10,638 bases of DNA from Trichodesmium sp. MAG_R04. Lineage in GTDB: Bacteria; Cyanobacteriota; Cyanobacteriia; Cyanobacteriales; Microcoleaceae. The notes beneath the pieces were generated by a model. It was not told the DNA's origin. It worked only from the letters and a program-made list of their open reading frames with translations, and did not search any database. The stretch is taken from positions 1-10,638 of the forward strand of contig JAKQYG010000102.1 of NCBI GenBank assembly GCA_023356515.1. The letters are read 5' to 3'. Of the stretch, positions 5,502 through 10,638 are shown piece by piece. Position 1 is the stretch's first letter, and the number at the start of each line of letters is the position of its first letter. The translations under genes and the position numbers were made by a program.

Positions 5502-7154
5502 ATGGTTACATCTGTTCCTCTAGTTAAAATTCCTACTCCACTAGGAAACAAAGATCGTATCTTAGCTGCAATAGATATAGGTACAAACTCCTTACATTTG
5601 GTAGTAGTAAAAATTGACCCTACGTTACCCGCTTTTACAATTATTGACCGAGACAAAGAAACAGTAAGACTGGGAGACTGTGGAAAGCAAGGTAATTTAA
5701 AACCAGAAGTGATGGATAGAGCTATCACCACTTTAGAGCGTTTCCAACAAATTGCTAAAAGTGCTAATGCTGAACAAATCATTACAGTTGCTACCAGTGC
5801 CGTACGAGAAGCACCCAACAAAAAAGAATTTCTCAATAGAATAGCTGATGAATTAAACTTGTATGTTAACTTAATCTCTGGTCAAGAAGAAGCACGACGA
5901 ATTTATCTAGGAGTGCTTTCAGCAATGGAATTTAACGACCAACCCAATATTATTATTGATATTGGTGGAGGGTCCACAGAGTTGATATTAGGTGATAGCG
6001 ATGCACCAAGAACTCTAAGTAGTACAAAAGTAGGTGCAGTACGTCTGATGAAGGAATTTGTTACTACTGACCCCATTAGCAAGAGTGAGTTTATGTATCT
6101 GCAAGCTTACATTAGAGGTTTATTAGAACGTCCCATAGAAGAATTATTAGCCAACATCAAGCAAGGTGAAAAACCCCGGTTAGTGGGAACTGCTGGTACT
6201 ATCGAAGCTTTAGCAACTATTAATGCTTATGAAAAATTGGGCAATATACCAACTCCCTTGGGCGGTTACCAGTTGAGCTTTGCCGAATTGGAAGAGTTGG
6301 TGAATAAGTTGAGAAAGCTATCTATTTCTGAAAGACTAGCCATTCTGGGAATGTCCGAAAGGCGAGCAGAAATTATTTTGGCAGGTGCTTTGGTATTAAA
6401 GGAAGCAATGAGTTTATTGGAGATGAAGTCGGTAACTGTTTGTGAAAGCAGTTTGCGGGAAGGGGTAATAGTTGACTGGATGTTGAATCATGGTTTGATT
6501 GAGGATCGCCTCCGCTTCCAAAGCTCAATTCGCCAAAGAAATACTCTAAAAATTGCGCAAAAATACCAGGTCAATTTGGAGTATAGCCAACGGGTTGCTT
6601 TTTGGGCATTGTATTTATTTGACCAAACTATGGGACTGTTGCATAAGTGGGGATGTGAGGAACGAGAATTATTATGGTCAGCAGGAATTTTGCATAATTG
6701 TGGTGTATATGTAAGTCATTCAGAACATCATAAACATTCTTATTATTTGATTAGAAATGGGGAGTTATTAGGATATAGTCAAATGGAAATTGAGGTTATT
6801 GCCAATTTAGCTCGTTATCATCGCAAGAGTTTACCCAAGAAAAAACATGAGTATTATCAAAATTTACCTAAAAAATATCAACAAGTAGTGTCTCAGTTGA
6901 GTGCATTATTGCGGTTAGCGGTAGCTTTAGATAGGCGACAAAAACGAGCGATCGCTAATGTAACCTGTTGGGTAAACAAAAATCAACGGCAATTCCATCT
7001 CTGGTTACGACCTACTGACCCTAAAGATAATTGTGCTTTGGAGTTTTGGAGTTTGGAATATAAGAAGGAGGCCTTTGAAAAAGAGTTTGGTTTAACATTA
7101 ATAGCAGACTTAGAGCCTGTGCCTTTCTGTAACAATTTGATATCTAAGTTATAG
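5502..7154 (+). CDS. ppx: Ppx/GppA-family exopolyphosphatase
   Basis: Removes terminal phosphate from polyphosphate, and family members may also hydrolyse pppGpp; cytosolic. The ASKHA-fold ATPase-like half is clear: phosphate motif 1 AIDIGTNSLHLVV (23-35), ATSAVREA (97-104), the catalytic-Glu region SGQEEARRIYLG (126-137), phosphate motif 2 IIDIGGGSTEL (151-161) and VGTAGTIEALA (228-238). The C-terminal half (about 345-550) is the helical HD-like domain found in long Ppx proteins: AGILHNCGVYVSHSEHHKHS (395-414). The classic HD dyad reads HN here, so metal-dependent hydrolysis by that domain is doubtful. 550 aa fits the long form. The ATG at 5502 has no Shine-Dalgarno but leaves a short, normal N-terminus. 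Confidence 0.9.
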   Translation: MVTSVPLVKIPTPLGNKDRILAAIDIGTNSLHLVVVKIDPTLPAFTIIDRDKETVRLGDCGKQGNLKPEVMDRAITTLERFQQIAKSANAEQIITVATSAVREAPNKKEFLNRIADELNLYVNLISGQEEARRIYLGVLSAMEFNDQPNIIIDIGGGSTELILGDSDAPRTLSSTKVGAVRLMKEFVTTDPISKSEFMYLQAYIRGLLERPIEELLANIKQGEKPRLVGTAGTIEALATINAYEKLGNIPTPLGGYQLSFAELEELVNKLRKLSISERLAILGMSERRAEIILAGALVLKEAMSLLEMKSVTVCESSLREGVIVDWMLNHGLIEDRLRFQSSIRQRNTLKIAQKYQVNLEYSQRVAFWALYLFDQTMGLLHKWGCEERELLWSAGILHNCGVYVSHSEHHKHSYYLIRNGELLGYSQMEIEVIANLARYHRKSLPKKKHEYYQNLPKKYQQVVSQLSALLRLAVALDRRQKRAIANVTCWVNKNQRQFHLWLRPTDPKDNCALEFWSLEYKKEAFEKEFGLTLIADLEPVPFCNNLISKL

Positions 7155-7195
7155 TTGAAGTTATTAATAAATATAGTTAAACTATTTAATATTAA

Positions 7196-7300
7196 TAGGA
7201 CTTACATAACCAAATCAGAAACTGGTTTTATTACCCTGATTATTGTTTTTCACACTGATGGGAAACTTCCTTGAATAGTCAAGTTTCTACGTAAGTCCTA
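7196..7300. mobile_element. 105-bp MITE-like element of the AGGACTTA family
   Basis: Terminal repeats TAGGACTTACATA (7196-7208) and TACGTAAGTCCTA (7288-7300) differ at one position. A perfect inner hairpin GAAACTT/AAGTTTC (7262-7268, 7281-7287) lies at the right end. It is non-coding. TAAACTATTT occurs just outside on both sides (7178-7187, 7299-7308), though the left copy is 8 bp from the repeat, so it is not a clean target duplication. It lies between ppx and the M23 peptidase gene and could end ppx transcription. Confidence 0.65.
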
Positions 7301-7341
7301 AACTATTTTTTTGATAGTATATCTATAAAGTTTTATTGCCT

Positions 7342-8259
7342 ATGATTTCTCAATTTTTATTTTGCCTTCTAACTATATTATTATGCTTAATTAATCCACT
7401 ATTAGTAATCCAAGTTAATGCTCAATCTCAACGAATAAAAATTCCTACTTCTTCTATTACAAAAGAGGCACAAGAAGTTTGTCCGCCACCTGCTTTATCT
7501 CGCTTCCAACGTCATACTGTTGCCCCCGGAGAGACTATTAAAACTATCGCTCAACATTACAACCTTATTTCTTCAACTCTATTAGCATTTAATCGAGTCC
7601 TACAACAAGGGCGAGTAGCCGTAGGTACTGAAATTGTTATTCCACCCTATAATGGCATGGCCGTAAAAGTACCCATTGGTAAAACCTGGAAAAATGTTGC
7701 AGAAAATTATAATATCCGGGCTGACACTTTATATGAAGTCAATGGTTGTCCAGAAACACCAAATCAACAAACACCAGAAATAGTGTTTTTACCTGGGGTA
7801 AATTGGTCTCCACAAGGAAAAATACCCCCAAAAATATCTTCATTAACAGGTTATCCTTTACCTTCTGAAGCTAGGGTAATTTTAGGTTATGGTTGGTTGT
7901 TACATCCAATTAAAAATAAAGTAGTTTTTCATAGTGGTTTGGACTTAATTGCTAATAGTGGAACATCTGTTTTTTCAGTAGGAGAAGGTATTGTAGCATT
8001 TGCTGGAAAACAAAGTAATTATGGAAATTTAGTCGTCATTAATCATGCTGCCGGCAAACAAACTCGTTATGCTCATTTAGATTCTATTAAGGTTAAAACT
8101 GGTCAAAAAGTTCTACAAACGGAACTTTTAGGTACAGTTGGCCAAACAGGAGAGCCTGATTTTGAAGAAGCTCATCTACATTTTGAAATTAGATATAATT
8201 CTCCTTTAGGTTGGGTAGCTGAAAATCCCAATTCTTATATAGAAGTTATTTTTCAGTAA
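7342..8259 (+). CDS. Secreted LysM / M23 metallopeptidase (NlpD-like)
   Basis: Cuts or helps cut peptidoglycan cross-links in the periplasm. A signal peptide fills residues 1-28 (hydrophobic core FLFCLLTILLCLINPLLVI, likely cleavage after VNA). A LysM domain follows (RHTVAPGETIKTIAQHYN, about 57-102), then a second, weaker LysM-like unit (about 106-152). The M23 (LytM) domain runs from about 170 to 300. Its zinc ligands are present: His197 and Asp201 in HSGLD, and His280 in HLH (278-280), with His245 in YAHL. All catalytic residues seem intact, so it is probably an active enzyme, unlike EnvC/NlpD activators that lost ligands. A TTG two codons upstream is an alternative start, but ATG at 7342 gives a good signal peptide. 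No Shine-Dalgarno is seen. Confidence 0.9.
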   Translation: MISQFLFCLLTILLCLINPLLVIQVNAQSQRIKIPTSSITKEAQEVCPPPALSRFQRHTVAPGETIKTIAQHYNLISSTLLAFNRVLQQGRVAVGTEIVIPPYNGMAVKVPIGKTWKNVAENYNIRADTLYEVNGCPETPNQQTPEIVFLPGVNWSPQGKIPPKISSLTGYPLPSEARVILGYGWLLHPIKNKVVFHSGLDLIANSGTSVFSVGEGIVAFAGKQSNYGNLVVINHAAGKQTRYAHLDSIKVKTGQKVLQTELLGTVGQTGEPDFEEAHLHFEIRYNSPLGWVAENPNSYIEVIFQ

Positions 8260-8267
8260 GTTATGTC

Positions 8268-8292
8268 AGGACTTAGGCAGAAACCGGGTTAT
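8268..8292. repeat. Solo fragment of the AGGACTTA repeat family
   Basis: AGGACTTAGGCAGAAACC (8268-8285) shares AGGACTTA and AGAAAC-GG-TT with the left end of the element at 7196-7300. It stops where the next element begins at about 8291, so the rest was probably lost or displaced. It starts nine bases after the stop codon of the M23 gene. Confidence 0.5.
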
Positions 8293-8429
8293 ATAGCAAT
8301 CTTATTTTATTCAGGTCAAAAATATTGTCACTTTTTGAGAATATGTTTGGAGGTAATGTTTAATGGGTAAGACTTTCAGATTTTATTTCTACTTTTTGAA
8401 TTGTTACAACCTATTTAAGATTGCTATTT
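8291..8429. mobile_element. MITE-like element, copy B of the 4103-4204 family
   Basis: ATAGCAATCTT (8293-8303) and AAGATTGCTAT (8417-8427) are perfect inverted repeats. The right 35 bases match copy A at 34 positions, and GACTTTCA occurs in both at a similar place. Copy B is about 36 bp longer internally. It lies between the convergent M23 and glycosyltransferase genes, where a hairpin could serve as a shared 3' end. Confidence 0.7.
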
Positions 8430-8458
8430 ACTATGATAGATATAATTGACTATAGTGT

Positions 8459-9988
8459 TTATTTTTGTAAATAGTAATAAAAACCCTGATTTTGGTATTT
8501 CAAAATATAACGGTTATCTAATAGATTGATATTTCCATAAACTTGCAAATTTTCTTGAAATATTGGGTCAGAATTTTTCAACTCTATTAAGTCTATACCT
8601 ACTTTTTTGTCGACTTGCTGTAGTTCCTGTAATGTTTGAGGTAATTGCCAAATTACTTGAGTCGGATAATTAGCGATCGCTAAATAAAAGTTTTTCTCAG
8701 ACACAACTATTTGTGGTTGAATTGATAATTTTGATATTACTTTTTCTAACCGTGAACTATAAGCATATAAACGTTGAGACTGTCGCCGTTGGAGATTTTT
8801 TAGTTTGTGAAAAGTAACAAAGCTTGAATAACTTAAATATAGACAAATTACTAATCCTATAGTTACTATCTTTTGAGTTTTTAACTGATAATTTAACTGC
8901 CATAAACCTGCTACTGATAAGATTGCTATTAAAGGGGAAAAAACTGCTAACCCTCGAATCCCCATATCAATATATTGGTACAGTAAAAAAATTGCTAAGA
9001 AAGCTGGCATAAAACTCATTATAGTAAAAATACATAAATTCATATAACTTATATAAGTTGGCAATTTATGAAATTTATACTGATAAATTCCCATAACTAA
9101 TACAACAAAAATAATGCTCCATAAAAGTAGCATTGAAATAGTAATTTTTCCGTATACTGGAAACTGTTTAAAATTAACTATAAGACTACAATTAAAAATA
9201 AAATTTTCCCCCATCATTCTTACCATATCGGCATAATTAGATTGGGAAAAAATTCTCGTTGCTGCGTAGGGATAAATTTCTTGATTTTGAGAAAGGGGTA
9301 TTATGAGAGTTAAAAACAGTAATACAAAAGCAAATAGTAAGCTGAATAAAGTTTTTTTGTAATTTTTATTTTTCTCAATCCATAAAAAAGTAATACTGGC
9401 AGGAAATAAAGTTAATAAAAATGGTTTTATTAAATATGCTAATGCTATTGCTAAAGACAACAATATTCCTTTTAAAAAGCTTTTTTTTTCTACAAATAAA
9501 AGGGTGACAACTACCATGATTACAGCAGAGGCCGATATTTCCGTCATTACTGAATGAGTTAAAACTAAAGTGTAAGGATAAATCAAATAAATCAGACTAG
9601 CCCCAAAACCAACATATTGATTAGCAATAACTCTGCTAACTGTAAAAATTAGAAATATTGTCAAAATTAGGAGTAAATAATTAACAAAAAACGGTGTAGC
9701 TTCATTAATTCCACCAATTAAAAAACCAAATGCTAATATTACTGGATAACCAGGAAGATGAGTATCCTTAGTTGGATAGCCTTTTTGAATAATACTACTA
9801 GCCAAATAATGATTACTATTAAAATCAAAATGACGGACAATATTTTGAGCTACAGTATAGTAAAGTGTTTCATCATTCCAGCGAATTTGTAGAGCAACTG
9901 GTTTAGTAATGTAGAGAGCGATCGCCGTTATTATAAACAATAATAGATATGGAAAAATATCAATAAATAAATTTCTGCGAAAAATCAT
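8459..9988 (-). CDS. GT39/ArnT-like polytopic membrane glycosyltransferase
   Basis: GT-C fold enzymes of this type move a sugar from a lipid-phosphate donor to a protein, glycan or lipid outside the membrane. With ATG at 9988 the protein has 509 aa, starts MIFRRNLFIDIFPYLLLF and has roughly 11-12 hydrophobic helices. The first outer loop carries RWNDETLYY with the Asp39-Glu40 pair typical of the catalytic site, followed by DTHLPGYP (75-82), comparable to the family's loop motif, and HSVMTE (145-150). A short soluble C-terminal part (about 400-509) follows. The frame remains open to a TTG at 10138 (50 more residues), but that extension is basic, lacks homology cues and runs into a repeat remnant. 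Acceptor and donor are not deducible. No glycan-cluster genes are adjacent. Confidence 0.75.
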   Translation of the reverse strand: MIFRRNLFIDIFPYLLLFIITAIALYITKPVALQIRWNDETLYYTVAQNIVRHFDFNSNHYLASSIIQKGYPTKDTHLPGYPVILAFGFLIGGINEATPFFVNYLLLILTIFLIFTVSRVIANQYVGFGASLIYLIYPYTLVLTHSVMTEISASAVIMVVVTLLFVEKKSFLKGILLSLAIALAYLIKPFLLTLFPASITFLWIEKNKNYKKTLFSLLFAFVLLFLTLIIPLSQNQEIYPYAATRIFSQSNYADMVRMMGENFIFNCSLIVNFKQFPVYGKITISMLLLWSIIFVVLVMGIYQYKFHKLPTYISYMNLCIFTIMSFMPAFLAIFLLYQYIDMGIRGLAVFSPLIAILSVAGLWQLNYQLKTQKIVTIGLVICLYLSYSSFVTFHKLKNLQRRQSQRLYAYSSRLEKVISKLSIQPQIVVSEKNFYLAIANYPTQVIWQLPQTLQELQQVDKKVGIDLIELKNSDPIFQENLQVYGNINLLDNRYILKYQNQGFYYYLQK

Positions 9989-10124
9989 TTTTGAAGTTAG
10001 AAGAAAAAAATTATAAATAATAGGTAAGTAATTATAACTTAGCTTTAAGGTATAATATAGAGATATCCATTTAAGTTTTTTGTGGATGGTCAAATCTTCG
10101 ATTTCCCAAAACTTTTTAAATATG

Positions 10125-10156
10125 GAATTTTTCCACAACCTATGGGTAGATTGCTA
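10125..10156. repeat. Decayed third copy (right end) of the 4103-4204 family
   Basis: ACAACCTAT followed by TAGATTGCTAT (10134-10156) matches the right end of copies A and B (ACAACCTATTTAGGATTGCTAT) apart from a few changes, with GAATTTTT upstream resembling GAATTGTT. No left end is found, so it is a truncated remnant. It lies between the divergent glycosyltransferase and DUF2256 genes. Confidence 0.45.
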
Positions 10157-10183
10157 TGTAATAATTAGTATATATTTTAAGAT

Positions 10184-10188
10184 AGGTG
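10184..10188 (+). promoter_or_regulatory. Weak Shine-Dalgarno for the DUF2256 gene
   Basis: AGGTG, seven bases before the ATG at 10196. It supports this start over internal alternatives. Confidence 0.4.
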
Positions 10189-10195
10189 TTATACT

Positions 10196-10390
10196 ATGGG
10201 AAATACTAAATCTAAATCTAAATCTAAATCTAACTTACCAACAAAAATATGTCCTGTATGCAGCCGCCCTTTTAACTGGCGAAAAAAATGGGCTGATTGT
10301 TGGAATGAAGTCAAATATTGTTCTGAAAGATGTCGGCGAAATAAGTCATTTGAGAAGGTAGGAGGCATGGAAGCGAAAGGCAGAAGGTGA
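10196..10390 (+). CDS. DUF2256 domain mini-protein (putative zinc finger)
   Basis: 64 residues. The core LPTKICPVCSRPFNWRKKW followed by CWNEVKYCSERCRRNK matches my memory of the DUF2256 family. Five cysteines (19, 22, 35, 42, 46) in a CPVC plus YCSERC pattern suggest a treble-clef-type zinc site. Function is unknown; small basic treble-clef proteins often bind nucleic acid or protein. The N-terminus contains a Lys-Ser repeat (residues 5-12) written by four AAATCT hexamers. The last 14 residues (SFEKVGGMEAKGRR) come from a purine-rich GG-A-rich stretch that looks like low-complexity intergenic DNA read through, so the ancestral protein was probably shorter. Frames on the other strand here are shadows. 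Confidence 0.85.
   Translation: MGNTKSKSKSKSNLPTKICPVCSRPFNWRKKWADCWNEVKYCSERCRRNKSFEKVGGMEAKGRR
10208..10231 (+). repeat. AAATCT hexamer microsatellite in coding sequence
   Basis: Four perfect AAATCT units, coding Lys-Ser four times. Because the unit is six bases, slippage adds or removes Lys-Ser pairs without breaking the frame. Confidence 0.85.
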
Positions 10391-10414
10391 CCCTGATCCT
10401 CTTGAACGGTAGCC

Positions 10415-10430
10415 ACTGAACTTCAGTTCA
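10415..10430. repeat. Small inverted repeat after DUF2256
   Basis: ACTGAA/TTCAGT around one base (10415-10427), or alternatively TGAAC/GTTCA around TTCA (10417-10430). It lies 25 bases after the DUF2256 stop. No T-run follows directly, so at best it is a weak terminator. Confidence 0.3.
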
Positions 10431-10479
10431 TTCCAGGATTGAAACCCCTACTCTTTGCCTTATTCCCTTTTTTGTTTCC

Positions 10480-10519
10480 TTGACAAGGGATTGACAAACA
10501 AACCAAGACATAGTAAAGT
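10480..10519 (+). promoter_or_regulatory. Putative promoter of the asparaginase gene
   Basis: TTGACA (10491-10496) with TAAAGT (10514-10519) at a 17-bp spacer forms a plausible sigma-70-type promoter about 45 bases before the start codon. A second TTGACAA (10480-10486) lies 11 bases upstream of the first, about one helix turn. It could be a duplicate -35 or part of an activator site. Confidence 0.5.
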
Positions 10520-10560
10520 GAGCTAACTTTAAGTTATTCTGTAGTAGTTAATACAAAAAA

Positions 10561-10638
10561 ATGCAGCCAAAGCTTATTATTCATGGTGGTGCCGGTAGTT
10601 CCCTTAACGAAAAAGGAGAATTAGAGGTTGTTCGGAAA
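10561..10638 (+). CDS. iaaA: Isoaspartyl peptidase / L-asparaginase, 5' end
   Basis: Only the first 26 residues are in the window: MQPKLIIHGGAGSS, then LNEKGELEVVRK. The string KLIIHGGAGSS near the N-terminus is the signature opening of plant-type asparaginases, Ntn-hydrolases that cleave themselves before a Thr and then hydrolyse isoaspartyl dipeptides and asparagine. Such enzymes recycle damaged proteins and, in cyanobacteria, the dipeptide released from cyanophycin. The cleavage Thr lies beyond the window. The start ATG follows AATACAAAAAA, with no Shine-Dalgarno. Confidence 0.8.
   Translation, partial: MQPKLIIHGGAGSSLNEKGELEVVRK

Noticed and set aside
5498..5836. Minus-strand 112-codon frame opposite the start of ppx
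   Set aside because: It is a shadow of the conserved phosphate-binding half of ppx.
10192..10197. TATACT as a -10 box for DUF2256
   Set aside because: It overlaps the ATG, so transcription would begin inside the gene.
10080..10416. Overlapping plus and minus frames around the DUF2256 gene
   Set aside because: The plus frame mixes upstream intergenic DNA with another frame of DUF2256, and the minus frame is its complement. Only the 10196 frame has a recognisable domain.
10433..10446. AGGATTGAAAC, like the 3' end of common cyanobacterial CRISPR repeats
   Set aside because: It occurs once, with no second copy, no spacer periodicity and no full-length repeat.

Overview
This is a low-GC stretch of cyanobacterial chromosome. 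Evidence for a cyanobacterium: five copies of the HIP1 palindrome GCGATCGC (2745, 4846, 6948, 8673, 9918), all inside genes; a 4-hydroxybenzoate prenyltransferase of the plastoquinone type; a DUF2256 zinc-finger mini-protein; a tRNA gene without encoded CCA; and many short terminal-inverted-repeat elements between genes. The low gene density and repeat load fit a filamentous, repeat-rich lineage of the Trichodesmium/Okeania/Moorea kind, but the genus cannot be fixed from this sequence.

Layout. Bases 1-460 are transposon debris: the frameshifted 3' end of a tnpB-type gene on the + strand, then a roughly 240-bp block with hairpins near both ends that looks like the remains of a second element in the opposite orientation. 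Bases 611-1401 are a diverged tandem duplication. Each unit carries a TTGAC-type promoter, a CAU-anticodon tRNA and a downstream hairpin. The tRNA is decayed in unit 1 and intact in unit 2. A minus-strand gene for an unrecognised 199-aa protein follows (1625-2224). Two thioredoxin-fold genes then run on the + strand: a typical 2-Cys peroxiredoxin (2570-3169) and a peroxiredoxin-like protein with a CPFC motif (3328-3867). ubiA (minus) and a ppx/gppA-type phosphatase (plus) are divergent across 383 bp. A secreted LysM/M23 peptidase (7342-8259) converges on a GT39-type membrane glycosyltransferase (8459-9988, minus). A DUF2256 gene and the first 26 codons of an isoaspartyl peptidase/asparaginase close the window.

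The genes are mostly single housekeeping units rather than one system: peroxide detoxification (the two peroxiredoxin-fold genes), quinone synthesis (ubiA), polyphosphate or ppGpp metabolism (ppx), wall remodelling (M23) and surface glycosylation (GT39). I see no operon-like defence or biosynthetic cluster.

The most notable content lies between the genes. There is a duplicated tRNA locus with one dying copy. There are at least four families of small inverted-repeat elements at gene edges: one supplies the stop codon of the peroxiredoxin-like gene, one overlaps the start codon of ubiA, and two have more than one copy in this window.
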